Positions 19,767 to 29,393 are shown, counted from the first letter of the stretch. The stretch: DNA of 64,000 nt from an uncultured Lachnospiraceae bacterium (GCA_905199445.1 CAJKGK010000004.1:62001-126000), one strand, 5' to 3'. Notes: generated from the letters alone by a model not told the origin. Made by a program: numbers and translations.

Positions 19767-21404
19767 TCACCAACTTTTAAATTGCCGCGGCGGTTCATAC
19801 AATCCGCCGGACCACTGGACCAGCTGATCCATGTTCTGTGCAGCCAGAAGACTCCGTTTGGCATCGGTCACCCGAATCCCCAGATCCTGAGGCCATGCCA
19901 CAATACCCTCGCGTCTCAGACTGTCGATTTCTTCCTTTGTGATTCCCCGGCCAAAAGGTGTAACACCGGCAATCGCCTGAAGCGCTTTTCTCCGTTTTTC
20001 CATATCATCGGTCATATAAAGATAAGCAATTCCCTGCTCTGTCACAACATGGGTCACATCATCTCCATAGATCATCACAGGCGCATTGGGCAGCTTTGCC
20101 TTTTTCCCAATTTTAACAGCATCCAGCTTTTCCACAAAAACAGGGGTCACTCCGGTTCCAAAGGTTTCAACAACCTGAACAACCAGTTTGCGTCCCATGG
20201 CCAGTTCATCCTTTCCTGTCTTCATATCCTGCCATGCCTTTGTAGAATGTCTGCGTCCCCCAGGATTATTGCCCATATTCGGCGCACCGCCAAAACCGGA
20301 AAGCCGGCCATTTGTCACAGTAGAAGAATTTCCGTATTCATCAATCTGAAGGGTAGAACCGATAAACAAATCGATTCCGTATAAACCGGCCAGCTGGGTC
20401 AGTGTCCGGTTCGATCTTAAATTTCCATCCCGGCCTGTGGCAAAAATATCCGGTCTGTTCCGAATATACTTTTCCATTCCCAGTTCTCCTCCAAAAGCCG
20501 AAACACTTTTTACCCATCCGGATTCAATGGCCGGAATAAGCGTGGGGTGAGGATTCAGAGCCCAATGACTGCATATTTTCCCCTTCAGTCCCAACTGCTG
20601 CCCATAAGTCGGCAGCAGCAATTCAATAGCTGCGGTATTAAAACCAATACCATGATTCAGAGACTGTACACCATGACGTGCATAAATTCCTTTGATACAC
20701 ATCATCGCAATAAGGATCTGAAGTTCCGTAATATTTCTAGGATCTCTTGTAAAAAGAGGTTTGATTTCATAAGGCACAGGTGCTTCCACAATAAAATCCA
20801 CCCAGTCTCCCGGAATATCCACACGGCTGACCCGCTTTGTTATGCGATTGACCTGAGCCACCACCAATCCATCTTTAAAAGCCGCAGCCTCTGCCAGCGT
20901 AGGGGTTTCCTCCGTATTTGGCCCTGTATACAAATTTCCACAATCATCTGCCTCATCTGCGGCAATCAGACACACATCCGGAATCAGATCAATAAACAAA
21001 CGTGCATATAATTCGACATATGTATGGATTGCACCTACATTCAAAATCCCATCCTCGATCATATGCGCAATACGCATACTCTGGCTGCCTGCATAAGAAA
21101 AATCCAGTACAGACCCAATACCCTTTTCAAACAAATTCAAGTGCTCAGCTCTGGATACACTGGGAATAACCATATGCAGATCATGAACCACTTCCGGATC
21201 AGCCGCCGCCAACGCTTCAGATAAAAAAGAAGCCTGTTTTTGATTATCACCTTCCAATATCACCGTATCTGAAGGGTTCAAAACCCGTTCCAGAAATGCC
21301 GTCATCCTGTCTGCAGGAATGATTTTTCCTGAAACCAAATCCTCAACCCGCTTCATCCGCGCCTGCTTCGCATTTCTCCGAGTCATCCACTGTCTTTGTG
21401 ACAT
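19767..21404 (-). CDS. mdcA: Malonate decarboxylase alpha subunit (acetyl-S-ACP:malonate ACP transferase)
   Basis: A 545-residue CoA-transferase-like protein that exchanges acetate for malonate on MdcC. Conserved stretches include MSQRQWMTRRNAKQARMKR at the N-terminus, HWALNPHPTLIPAIESG and GFGGAPNMGNNPGGRRHSTK. The start at 21404 is preferred because AAGGTGATGG lies upstream and the family begins about here; the frame is open to 21470, but a -10 element at 21479-21484 would make that start leaderless. It is the first gene of the mdcA-C-DE-G-H operon, divergent from mdcR. Confidence 0.93.
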   Translation of the reverse strand: MSQRQWMTRRNAKQARMKRVEDLVSGKIIPADRMTAFLERVLNPSDTVILEGDNQKQASFLSEALAAADPEVVHDLHMVIPSVSRAEHLNLFEKGIGSVLDFSYAGSQSMRIAHMIEDGILNVGAIHTYVELYARLFIDLIPDVCLIAADEADDCGNLYTGPNTEETPTLAEAAAFKDGLVVAQVNRITKRVSRVDIPGDWVDFIVEAPVPYEIKPLFTRDPRNITELQILIAMMCIKGIYARHGVQSLNHGIGFNTAAIELLLPTYGQQLGLKGKICSHWALNPHPTLIPAIESGWVKSVSAFGGELGMEKYIRNRPDIFATGRDGNLRSNRTLTQLAGLYGIDLFIGSTLQIDEYGNSSTVTNGRLSGFGGAPNMGNNPGGRRHSTKAWQDMKTGKDELAMGRKLVVQVVETFGTGVTPVFVEKLDAVKIGKKAKLPNAPVMIYGDDVTHVVTEQGIAYLYMTDDMEKRRKALQAIAGVTPFGRGITKEEIDSLRREGIVAWPQDLGIRVTDAKRSLLAAQNMDQLVQWSGGLYEPPRQFKSW

Positions 21405-21575
21405 ATCTTTTACCATCACCTTTCCCATATTGACACTGTTTGTATATTCAGGATATAATATTTCTATCATTCTGTATAATTATAATTTTCTATATATTTA
21501 TATATAAATAGTTATATATTTTTTCTAACAGGCATACCGCAGCAGCGGTAACAACACTAAAGAGGAGGCTTCCAT
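21405..21575. promoter_or_regulatory. Divergent mdcA / mdcR control region with a perfect palindrome
   Basis: The AT-rich gap holds TATAAT-type -10 elements for the minus-strand operon (21484-21479) and a 16-bp perfect palindrome TATTTATATATAAATA at 21495-21510, the right size and place for a LysR-type (T-N11-A) recognition site. The mdcR ribosome binding site AGAGGAGG lies 7 nt before its ATG. Confidence 0.5.
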
Positions 21576-22451
21576 ATGGAACTTTATCAACTGGAACAAT
21601 TTAGGGTAGCTGCCCAGCTGTCTCATATTACAAAAGCATCCCAGGTTCTGTCCATCTCTCAGCCCGCACTAAGCAAAAATATTCGTAATCTGGAAAAAGA
21701 GCTTGGATATCCTTTATTTGATCATGTGGGAAAAAATATTGAACTCAATAATAACGGCCGGATTTTGCTTGACTGTGTCAACGAAATTTTCTGCAGCATT
21801 GATAATGTCCGTCGGCGTCTGGAAACAGAGAATGGCAGCCCAAACGCCACAGTCTCCATCTGTGTTAAAGCAGCATCCAAACTAATCCCCGAAATTCTTC
21901 AGGATTACAGCAAAAAACATCCGGGAACCCGTTTTTCAATTTTTCAGACGCAAAATCCCCAATCTGACAACCATCAATACGATTTCACTATTGATGCAGC
22001 CCTGGGACCGGCATCAGACAGTCACAGTCTTACACTGCTTAAAGAAGAAATCCGGTTAGCGCTGCCTGTAGATCATCGATTGGCTAAAGCCAGTCATATC
22101 AGTCTTTCAGAATTAAAAAATGAACCCTTTATCAGTCTTCAAAAAGGTATGGGACTGGCCAATATTACAGATTATTATTGTCAGCTTTCAGGATTTATCC
22201 CCAATATTGTTTTTGAAAGTGACAATCCATCCACACTGCGCAGCCTTATTCAACTTGGAATGGGCGTTGCATTTATTCCTTTACGGACCTGGCCCGGACT
22301 TGCAGACAACAGTATACGCCTGCTCCCCATACACCCAATCCAATGTTCAAGATATATCAATCTTCATTGGCTGCCGAAACGTTATTTATCCCCGACAGCC
22401 CTGGATTTTAAAAAATATCTTATTCAATATTTTTCTGAAATGGAGCACTGA
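21576..22451 (+). CDS. mdcR: LysR-type regulator of malonate decarboxylase genes
   Basis: A 291-residue LysR-family protein: N-terminal winged helix-turn-helix (LEQFRVAAQLSHITKASQVL, then SISQPALSKNIRNLEKELGY) and a C-terminal effector-binding domain. It is divergent from mdcA and directly followed by mdcB, so it should sense malonate or a derived acyl form and activate both units; that is how MdcR works in Klebsiella. The ligand is inferred from context. Confidence 0.9.
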   Translation: MELYQLEQFRVAAQLSHITKASQVLSISQPALSKNIRNLEKELGYPLFDHVGKNIELNNNGRILLDCVNEIFCSIDNVRRRLETENGSPNATVSICVKAASKLIPEILQDYSKKHPGTRFSIFQTQNPQSDNHQYDFTIDAALGPASDSHSLTLLKEEIRLALPVDHRLAKASHISLSELKNEPFISLQKGMGLANITDYYCQLSGFIPNIVFESDNPSTLRSLIQLGMGVAFIPLRTWPGLADNSIRLLPIHPIQCSRYINLHWLPKRYLSPTALDFKKYLIQYFSEMEH

Positions 22452-22452
22452 A

Positions 22453-23355
22453 ATGAATCCTATCCAGCAAAAACAAACTGCCCGTTACATCGGATATCAG
22501 GCTTGTCAAAGCCTGATCGAAGAGGCCATGACAACACCAAAGCCTGGCCTGGTGGATCAAAATAATAATGGTGCCCATACGGATATGTGTCTTCAGACTT
22601 TCCTGGACAGCGCCTGCGCCCTGCAGCCATATTTTACCCGCTGTGCTCATATGGGAATGACGTTTTATACTTCCGAAAAAACCAGAGGAAAAGATTTTCT
22701 GCCTATACTTTTTAATCGGCTGCGCCCGCTGGGTCTTGAGGCCGAAGCAATCATGTATGACGTCACCAAAGGCGTGAATACCCATAAAGGCGCCATCTTC
22801 TCCCTGGGTCTCTTTTGCTGTGCTCTGGGCGTTTTAATCACAGAACAGAATTGCCCTCCAAACAAACAGGGCATCCGGCTGCCTTCTCATTGGATAGAAC
22901 TGTCCCGATTATGCCGTGAAATGACAATTCATCTATTGGATGATTTTAAACGTACAGATCTTCAAAACACTCACGGACTGGGGCTTCATAGAACCCAGCA
23001 AATACACGGAATCCGCGGTGAAGCCTGTGCCGGATATCCATCGATATTTCAAATCGGCTATCCGGTTTTTAGAGCATACAAAAAACAGGGGCTGCACCGG
23101 CAGTCCGCCGGCGCATGCACCCTGCTTCATTTAATATGTATCACAGAAGACACCAATATCATCAGCCGTTCCGGATATGACCAGCTGCTTCGCATCCAGG
23201 CACAGCTGCACACTTTTTTATGTCAGGCTTCCCCGGATGACATTCTTGCAGTGCTGCCCCAAATAGATACACAATTCATCCAAATGAATATCAGTCCAGG
23301 CGGCTGTGCAGACTTACTGGCACTGATTTATTTTCTGGATGCCATCTTCCAATGA
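22453..23355 (+). CDS. mdcB: Triphosphoribosyl-dephospho-CoA synthase
   Basis: A 300-residue CitG/MdcB-family enzyme that joins ATP and dephospho-CoA to make the prosthetic group precursor for MdcC. The family motif TPKPGLVDQNNNGAHTDM is near residue 32. GVNTHKGAIFSLGLFCCALG and THGLGLHRTQQIHGIRGEA carry other conserved His and Lys residues. The ATG at 22453 is one base after the mdcR stop; the longer open frame upstream lies inside mdcR in another frame and is not used. The gene is displaced from the main mdc operon and co-transcribed with the regulator. Confidence 0.93.
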   Translation: MNPIQQKQTARYIGYQACQSLIEEAMTTPKPGLVDQNNNGAHTDMCLQTFLDSACALQPYFTRCAHMGMTFYTSEKTRGKDFLPILFNRLRPLGLEAEAIMYDVTKGVNTHKGAIFSLGLFCCALGVLITEQNCPPNKQGIRLPSHWIELSRLCREMTIHLLDDFKRTDLQNTHGLGLHRTQQIHGIRGEACAGYPSIFQIGYPVFRAYKKQGLHRQSAGACTLLHLICITEDTNIISRSGYDQLLRIQAQLHTFLCQASPDDILAVLPQIDTQFIQMNISPGGCADLLALIYFLDAIFQ

Positions 23356-23391
23356 TAAAATCTCAAGCTTTAGATAAAATCTCAAGCTTTA
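23354..23391. repeat. 19-bp perfect tandem duplication at convergent gene ends
   Basis: GATAAAATCTCAAGCTTTA occurs at 23354-23372 and again, directly abutting, at 23373-23391. It contains the last bases of mdcB and the last codons of the GH78 gene. Because 19 is not a multiple of three it changes the reading frame at the C-terminus of the minus-strand gene. Confidence 0.95.
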
Positions 23392-25693
23392 CATTTTCCG
23401 GTCCTTTGGCCTCCACATTCATGGATGTACCATCCCAGTGCCAGCATACATGAACCATGCCTTTGGGGGTCACTACATCACCTTCGGCCTGGGTCAGATA
23501 GCCTCTGACCGGTGAAATTCTTATTGTTTCAAACCCTGGCTTTCCTGGTCTTACACCAAGGATAACTGCCGGGAGCTCATAAAGCGCCAGCGCTCCCCAG
23601 GCATGACAGTCACTGCGGCCGTTCACCGAATCCTCCACACAGGTTGTCATATGGTTCTCAACCATTTGACGCCATGGATCCCACAGCTGCTGAGTATAAT
23701 CGTATAGGCCTGCCTTTTCCACGGCTCTGAACATATAAAATGCCATAGCAACCGAACACCGTGCATAATCTTTTTGAGGGTCTAAAACTTCAAGCATCAT
23801 CCGTCTGGCTTCATCTCCTGTCACCATCTCCGTCAGCACTGCAAACACCTGACAATGTTGGCTGTATGCCTCAATTCCCGGTCCATCCTGGTAAAGTCCG
23901 CATTCACCCATACAGTGGGCATTCACGGCCGCCTTCACTTCATCTGCTTCCTTCATGTACAGGGCAGCATCCGACTGACGGCCAATGGCCGCCATCATTT
24001 CAGAAGCATGCATAAGACCATAAATATAAAGCAGGCTCTCCATGGTCACCGGCCCTTCCAGAGTAGCCGCAGGCACACCGGTTGTGGCATCCCACTGGGT
24101 TGTCCAGTCAATAAAAGACCAGTAACGGTCACGGCCATTTAAACCGCCGATTTTTCCCACCAGTCCCCGTTCATCCCGGTTTCTCCTGAAGAAATCAAGA
24201 ATCCCTTCAACGGTTGGCATATAACGGCGTACAAGTTCCATATCTCCAAAATACATCATATGATCATAAATCATAAGAATATAGTAAATGGAAAATCCGG
24301 GAATCACGTTAGGACCATAGCTGGGATAACTGCAGTTAATCAGACCGTCATATCTTTGAGAGCGATGGAAGTCATCGATACACTGCCGGGCCAGCCGGTC
24401 ATCCCCTGAAACCATATACGTATACAAAATCTGAGAACGGGTATCCATAGCATACTGAAGCTGCTCATAAAACGGACAGTCTTCATAAGTTTCGTGCATA
24501 CAGCGGCGCAGTGTTCTCAGGCTGATATCCCATATGGCCTCATGGCTTTCATCGGAGGTATGCACTTTAGTCACAGCTTCAAGCGGATAGCCGGTCATTG
24601 CATAATCCATCCGGTCAATCACAAGTGGTTCTTCCCTGGTGCATATATCCAGGCGAATATAGCGGAATGTTCTGAACCAGTACGGCTCATAAATCTCCGG
24701 ATTCTTTTCATCCCCGTAGCCGTCCACTGTATATGTATCCGTAAATCCGTACAGCTGTCCGCCCACACTGTCCGTTCTGTCACCTTTGATCGGCATGTGC
24801 ATCATTGTTTTGCGCTCTCCCTCTGGTTCATAGGCATAGCATTCAGATGTAAGCAGCTGAATGTTCGCCCCATGACCGCCAAGAAAATGCATTGTAAGAT
24901 AGCCGGTCATCAATTCACCGGCACCGATTTCCACAATTTCATGGCTGCCTGCCGGAACAGTCACAGACGCCTTTCCCTGAATCAGCCCATCCCATATAGA
25001 TTTAGACAGCTTACCCTCGCGAACACATACGGTTTCCGTAAAATTATGTTTCTCATGAAGCAGCAGCGGAATCGGACGTTTTAAAAGATTTCCCGGGCTT
25101 ACGGCACCGGCAATAGCCATTGCAGGATAAGCCGAAACCTGTGACCACTGACTGTCATCATAATCTGCCGCCTTGGCACCTTTCATCACCGGATCCCCCG
25201 AAGCCTGCTCAAGAATCTGCAAAGGTGCAAAAAATGGATTTTCAGAAACAATGGTCACATGCTCCATGATCATGGACTTAAAAGCTTCATCTGCGTTAAG
25301 AGATACCTTTTCTTTACCGCACACAGCACATCCCTGCATATAAAAGCCAGGAAATTCCGTACGCCATATACCGTGATTTCCCTTTCTGTGAGCCAATGGA
25401 TAGCGAAGAACCTGGGCATAAATCACATTTTCTCCGGCTCTGAGAACATCTTTAAGTTCCAGTTCATCATAAAACCATACCTTATTATCCCCTTTTCTCG
25501 GGCCCGCATTGACAAACACCCCGTTGACATACAGCTTATACCTGGAATCTGCAGACACCTTTACAAGCGCCTGCTCCGGTTTCTGACTGAGTACAATTTT
25601 TTTCCTGAAAACCACAATATGTGGTTCTTCATTGTGGGACCAGGTCCAGGCCTTGGACCAGATCCAATTTGATAACGGCATTTTAGATTCCAT
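23363..25693 (-). CDS. Alpha-L-rhamnosidase-type glycoside hydrolase (GH78-like), cytoplasmic
   Basis: A 776-residue enzyme without a signal peptide, so it acts on imported substrate. The N-terminal part is a beta-sandwich (ADSRYKLYVNGVFVNAGPRK). The catalytic (alpha/alpha)6 barrel holds EDCPFYEQLQYAMDTRSQIL (about residues 365-385), the general-acid region of the GH78 rhamnosidase family, and GWTGD-type equivalents are replaced by DWTTQWDATTGVPAAT. The C-terminal beta-domain ends near GVRPGKPGFETIRISPVRG. The ATG at 25693 has GGGGGG upstream. It is the last gene of an SBP-permease-permease-hydrolase operon, which suggests the importer brings in rhamnosides. Exact linkage unknown. Confidence 0.85.
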   Translation of the reverse strand: MESKMPLSNWIWSKAWTWSHNEEPHIVVFRKKIVLSQKPEQALVKVSADSRYKLYVNGVFVNAGPRKGDNKVWFYDELELKDVLRAGENVIYAQVLRYPLAHRKGNHGIWRTEFPGFYMQGCAVCGKEKVSLNADEAFKSMIMEHVTIVSENPFFAPLQILEQASGDPVMKGAKAADYDDSQWSQVSAYPAMAIAGAVSPGNLLKRPIPLLLHEKHNFTETVCVREGKLSKSIWDGLIQGKASVTVPAGSHEIVEIGAGELMTGYLTMHFLGGHGANIQLLTSECYAYEPEGERKTMMHMPIKGDRTDSVGGQLYGFTDTYTVDGYGDEKNPEIYEPYWFRTFRYIRLDICTREEPLVIDRMDYAMTGYPLEAVTKVHTSDESHEAIWDISLRTLRRCMHETYEDCPFYEQLQYAMDTRSQILYTYMVSGDDRLARQCIDDFHRSQRYDGLINCSYPSYGPNVIPGFSIYYILMIYDHMMYFGDMELVRRYMPTVEGILDFFRRNRDERGLVGKIGGLNGRDRYWSFIDWTTQWDATTGVPAATLEGPVTMESLLYIYGLMHASEMMAAIGRQSDAALYMKEADEVKAAVNAHCMGECGLYQDGPGIEAYSQHCQVFAVLTEMVTGDEARRMMLEVLDPQKDYARCSVAMAFYMFRAVEKAGLYDYTQQLWDPWRQMVENHMTTCVEDSVNGRSDCHAWGALALYELPAVILGVRPGKPGFETIRISPVRGYLTQAEGDVVTPKGMVHVCWHWDGTSMNVEAKGPENVKLEILSKA

Positions 25694-25726
25694 GTTAAAA
25701 AATCCCCCCAAAATAATCTTCTTTAA

Positions 25727-26620
25727 TCAGCCCTTGACAGCGCCGATGGTAATGCCTTTCACAAAGTATTTCTGAAAAAACGGATAAAGGACAAGAATCG
25801 GCACAACGCCAATAACTGAAATTGCCATTCTCACACCCACTGTAGGCATTTCCACAATAGCACCGCTTTGAGCGACTGTTGAATTGGATGCAAGAAATTG
25901 AACATCCTGCAAAATACGGTTTAACAGATTTTGTAAACTGTACAGCTTTGTGTTTGTAATATAGTATAAACCATTTGTCCAGTCATTCCAATAAGCAATG
26001 CCCACAAACAGGCCAATCGTGGCCATAATCGGCAGGGACAGCTGAAGCACAATTTTAAAGAAAATTTTAAATTCCCCGGCACCGTCCATTCTGGCAGCCT
26101 CAATCAGCTCCATAGGAATATTCTGAGCAAAATAATTTTTCACAAGAATAACATTAAACGCATTCATTAAAAGGCCTGGTATAATTAAGGCCAAAATATT
26201 ATTTTTCAGATGAAAAATCTGTGTCCACATAATATAGCTGGGAACAATTCCGCCGTTAAACAGCATTGTAAAAAATACAAAAAATGCAAAACCATTTCTT
26301 GCTTTAAAATCCCGTCTTGAAATCGGATATGCAAGAAGGGGGGTAATAATCAGGCTGACAATGGTTCCCACAACCGTAATCAGCAATGTAATTCCATAGG
26401 CCCTGAAAATATCTTCTCCTTTATGCATCAGATACTCATAAGCGCCAAGACTGAACTTTTTCGGAAAAAACGAATACCCTTCCAGCACCAGTGTAGATTC
26501 GTCTGTAATTGAACTTGTAAAAAGCAGTATAATCGGAAGTACCGCAGCTAACGACATGATGATCATAATCACATTGATTAATATCTGGAATCGTTTTCCG
26601 CTTTTACTTTTAATGCCCAT
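25727..26620 (-). CDS. Carbohydrate ABC permease (LplC/YtcP-like)
   Basis: A 297-residue MalG-type permease with six predicted membrane segments and the EAA loop ELIEAARMDGAGEFKIFFKI typical of sugar importers. It pairs with the LplB-like protein encoded just upstream. The C-terminal FVKGITIGAVKG is the usual end of this subfamily. No ATPase gene is nearby, so a shared MsmX-type ATPase is assumed. AAAGGGAGGGAG precedes the ATG. Confidence 0.93.
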   Translation of the reverse strand: MGIKSKSGKRFQILINVIMIIMSLAAVLPIILLFTSSITDESTLVLEGYSFFPKKFSLGAYEYLMHKGEDIFRAYGITLLITVVGTIVSLIITPLLAYPISRRDFKARNGFAFFVFFTMLFNGGIVPSYIMWTQIFHLKNNILALIIPGLLMNAFNVILVKNYFAQNIPMELIEAARMDGAGEFKIFFKIVLQLSLPIMATIGLFVGIAYWNDWTNGLYYITNTKLYSLQNLLNRILQDVQFLASNSTVAQSGAIVEMPTVGVRMAISVIGVVPILVLYPFFQKYFVKGITIGAVKG

Positions 26621-26638
26621 TTTTTCTCCCTCCCTTTT

Positions 26639-27568
26639 TCAGAATAATGCATTTTCCGAACTTACCTTACGGACAACACCGTTGGCAATCATAACGAGAA
26701 TAAAGCCTACGATGGACTGATAAAAACCTGATGCACTGGCCATACTGATATCATTAAGCTGCATCAGTCCCCGATAAACATAGGTATCTATGGTCTGTGT
26801 CGTACTGTAAAGCGCCCCTGCATTCATAGGTACCTGATAGAAAAGCCCAAAATCCGAATAAAACATACGTCCAATACTCATAATGGTCATCATGATCACT
26901 GTAGGTTTTAAAAGGGGCAGCGTAATACTTTTAATCTGCTGCCACTTTGTCGCTCCGTCAACCATAGCGGATTCATAAAGGGTTTTATCAATTCCGATAA
27001 TGGTTGCCAGATAAATAATCGCCGAATACCCAATACCTTTCCATATATGCACAAAGGTGAGAATAAACGGCCAGGCCATCGGCTCTGCATACCAGGAAAC
27101 AGGCTGACCGCCCAGACTTTTAATCAGACTGTTAATCAGTCCGGTATCTGAACTTAAAAATGCATAGCCGATATAGGCAACAATAACCCATGATAAAAGG
27201 TAGGGCAGCAAAATCAGTGTCTGATACAGTCTTGATCTGATTTTTCCATTTAATTCACTTAACAAAATACCCACAGCTACACCACAGATCGTCCCAAGAA
27301 CAATAAATACAAGATTATAAAGAATCGTATTTCTTGTCATGATAAACGCAGCATCCGTCTTAAATAAATACTTGAAGTTTTCCAGTCCGACCCAGTCACT
27401 GCCCCAGATTCCCTTACTGTAATCAATGTTTTTAAACGCAATAAACAGGCCGCACATGGGCATATAATTATTAATAATCAGGTAAATCACACCTGGAATT
27501 GTCATAATATAAAGCGGAATCTGTCTTTTAAACAGACTTTTTTTCTTCGTCTTTTCCTTTTCCATCAT
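26639..27568 (-). CDS. Carbohydrate ABC permease (LplB/YtcQ-partner type)
   Basis: A 309-residue MalF-type permease beginning with a Lys-rich cytoplasmic tail and QIPLYIMTIPGVIYLIINNY. It shows the GLFIAFKNIDYSKGIWGSDW loop characteristic of LplB proteins and the EAA region LYESAMVDGATKWQQIKSIT. It lies 18 bp before its LplC-like partner and 114 bp after the SBP gene, separated from it by a stem-loop. Confidence 0.93.
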   Translation of the reverse strand: MMEKEKTKKKSLFKRQIPLYIMTIPGVIYLIINNYMPMCGLFIAFKNIDYSKGIWGSDWVGLENFKYLFKTDAAFIMTRNTILYNLVFIVLGTICGVAVGILLSELNGKIRSRLYQTLILLPYLLSWVIVAYIGYAFLSSDTGLINSLIKSLGGQPVSWYAEPMAWPFILTFVHIWKGIGYSAIIYLATIIGIDKTLYESAMVDGATKWQQIKSITLPLLKPTVIMMTIMSIGRMFYSDFGLFYQVPMNAGALYSTTQTIDTYVYRGLMQLNDISMASASGFYQSIVGFILVMIANGVVRKVSSENALF

Positions 27569-27594
27569 CTACATCCCTTCCTGTCAGGAATAAA

Positions 27595-27657
27595 AAAGGG
27601 ACTGTAAACCTTTTCCATGGACTTATTCCAGACCATCTTTATTTTTACAGTCCCTTT
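27595..27657 (-). terminator. Partial terminator between SBP and permeases
   Basis: A perfect 14-bp stem AAAGGGACTGTAAA (27595-27608) / TTTACAGTCCCTTT (27644-27657) is followed on the minus strand by TTTATTCC. Its place behind the SBP gene fits an attenuator that allows more SBP than permease to be made. Confidence 0.75.
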
Positions 27658-27682
27658 GCATGTCTTTGCGAACTAAAAATAC

Positions 27683-29272
27683 TTACTGATTTTTTTCCAT
27701 CCAGGCATCAAGCTGTTCCTGTTTTGCCTGAATAATATCATTCAATCCTGCAGATTCCAGAGCTGCATTAAAGTTTTCGATTTCAGACGGTGCCAGTGTA
27801 CCGGTTGTCAGCCCCGGAAAATACTCACTCTTAACATTTTCAACTGCGGTTATTGCACTTCTGACTGTTGTACTGTCATAAGTAAAACCATTGGCAACAG
27901 AAAACTCAGCGCTCTTATTGTTAGCATCCAGACGTTCATAAATAGTTGTATCTCTGCCCTTGCCCCAGACGTAGCTTAAAAACTGATTACCAAAGAACCA
28001 GTCCATATTCAGGCCATAGGAAGTATTATCCGCCGTCACACCTTCAGGGAAATCAACGGTGCCGTCATCCTGTACCTCATAATGAACACCCTCAACACCC
28101 CAGTCAAGGAGGTTGATAATATCTGCATTTGTATATAATTCATTGATAAACTTCATGGCAGCCTCCGGATGTTCAGATGTAGAAGACACGCCAAAACCAA
28201 TACCGTTAATGGCACCGGTTGTCAAATACGGGGTAGACAGTTTAACGGCCTCTACAGGAACTCCTGTAGCCGTTGTAATCTGTTCAGCCTGTCCTTCCTC
28301 ACCGGTAACAAAATATCCGGCTGTTCGTCCGCTCTGTATAAAGGTATTGGGCGCTTCCTGAGTCGTAGCCGCATCCTGAAGCACATAGCCTTTTTCATAC
28401 CAGTCATAGGTATATTCGCAAAGTTTCTTAAATTCATCTGTTTCAAAGAAATTGATAACCTCTGTGGAGCCGTCATTTTTAAGTACACCGTAATTATCCG
28501 TCAGATTGTCGATAAATGGGAAACCTGTCCACAGGCTGTTTCCTGCTCCCGGCACCAGACATACCATTTCCGGATGCGCCTCATGAATCTTTTCAAACCA
28601 GCCGGAGAGCACATCCATATTTTCAAAGTATTCATCCCAATTTGTAGCCTGCTTTAATTCGCCAAGGTCTAATCCAAGTTCCTCCACAAGATCCGAACGG
28701 ATCACGATGTTGGGCACTGCTGCCTTGCCGTTTAATGTGGGAATCGCATAAACACGTCCGTCGACACTTGTAGCTTTAAGAAAATCTTCTCCCACGACTT
28801 CTTTTGTCTCACTGGCTACGGTATCCATATATTCCGTAATATCCATCAGCTGATTTTTCGCGATCATCTGACTGAATGTACCGAGAAAGGATACAACATC
28901 CACCTGCTCACCGCCGGACATCATCAGGCCCAGATTCTGTACATACTGAGCCTGACCGAAAGTTTCAAAATCTACATGAACGCCGATTTTAGGCTCAATA
29001 ATCTTATTAATTTCATCTTCCACCATCTGAATGCCATCCGGTGCTGTTTTTGTTGTCAGAAAGGTAAATACAATGTTTTCTACATCTCCGCTGGATGCTG
29101 CCTCCGATGAACCTTGGACTGTACTTTCGTTACCAGATGTCCCCGCAGAGTCACCTGCCGCCGGTGTTGTACCGTTATTATCCGATCCCGAACAGGCTGC
29201 CAGAGATGACACCACCATACCTGCTGCCAGTAATGCTGCCGCTGCTTTTTTCATTTTCAATGACCTCCTCAA
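27683..29272 (-). CDS. Carbohydrate ABC-type solute-binding lipoprotein (DUF3502-like C-terminus)
   Basis: A 529-residue lipoprotein (lipobox LAAC at about residues 23-26), a Ser/Thr/Gly-rich linker and a family-1 binding fold with the DUF3502-like tail FNAALESAGLNDIIQAKQEQ. It is paralogous to the orphan SBP at 5307-6857. GAGGAGG precedes the ATG. A TATAAT lies at 29289-29284 on the minus strand with no good -35, as expected for activation by the YesN-like regulator encoded just upstream. It leads an operon with two permeases and a GH78-type hydrolase, so rhamnose-containing oligosaccharides are a likely, unproven ligand. Confidence 0.92.
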   Translation of the reverse strand: MRRSLKMKKAAAALLAAGMVVSSLAACSGSDNNGTTPAAGDSAGTSGNESTVQGSSEAASSGDVENIVFTFLTTKTAPDGIQMVEDEINKIIEPKIGVHVDFETFGQAQYVQNLGLMMSGGEQVDVVSFLGTFSQMIAKNQLMDITEYMDTVASETKEVVGEDFLKATSVDGRVYAIPTLNGKAAVPNIVIRSDLVEELGLDLGELKQATNWDEYFENMDVLSGWFEKIHEAHPEMVCLVPGAGNSLWTGFPFIDNLTDNYGVLKNDGSTEVINFFETDEFKKLCEYTYDWYEKGYVLQDAATTQEAPNTFIQSGRTAGYFVTGEEGQAEQITTATGVPVEAVKLSTPYLTTGAINGIGFGVSSTSEHPEAAMKFINELYTNADIINLLDWGVEGVHYEVQDDGTVDFPEGVTADNTSYGLNMDWFFGNQFLSYVWGKGRDTTIYERLDANNKSAEFSVANGFTYDSTTVRSAITAVENVKSEYFPGLTTGTLAPSEIENFNAALESAGLNDIIQAKQEQLDAWMEKNQ

Positions 29273-29363
29273 CTTTTTTATTCATTATAATCTATACAAA
29301 ATAACTTTTCTCCCGGAAAACCAACCGTTTAATACCATTATTTATACCATAAAAACAATATAA

Positions 29364-29393
29364 GGCCGGCATTTTTTATTCAAAACGCCAGCC
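29364..29393 (-). terminator. Terminator after the second YesN-like regulator gene
   Basis: On the minus strand GGCTGGCGTTTT pairs with AAAATGCCGGCC (two G-U pairs) around a short loop, followed by TTATATTGTTTTT. It separates the regulator pair from the SBP operon. Confidence 0.6.

Noticed and set aside
22120..22452. N-terminal extension of mdcB inside mdcR
   Set aside because: Lies in another frame within mdcR; the MdcB similarity begins only at the ATG at 22453.
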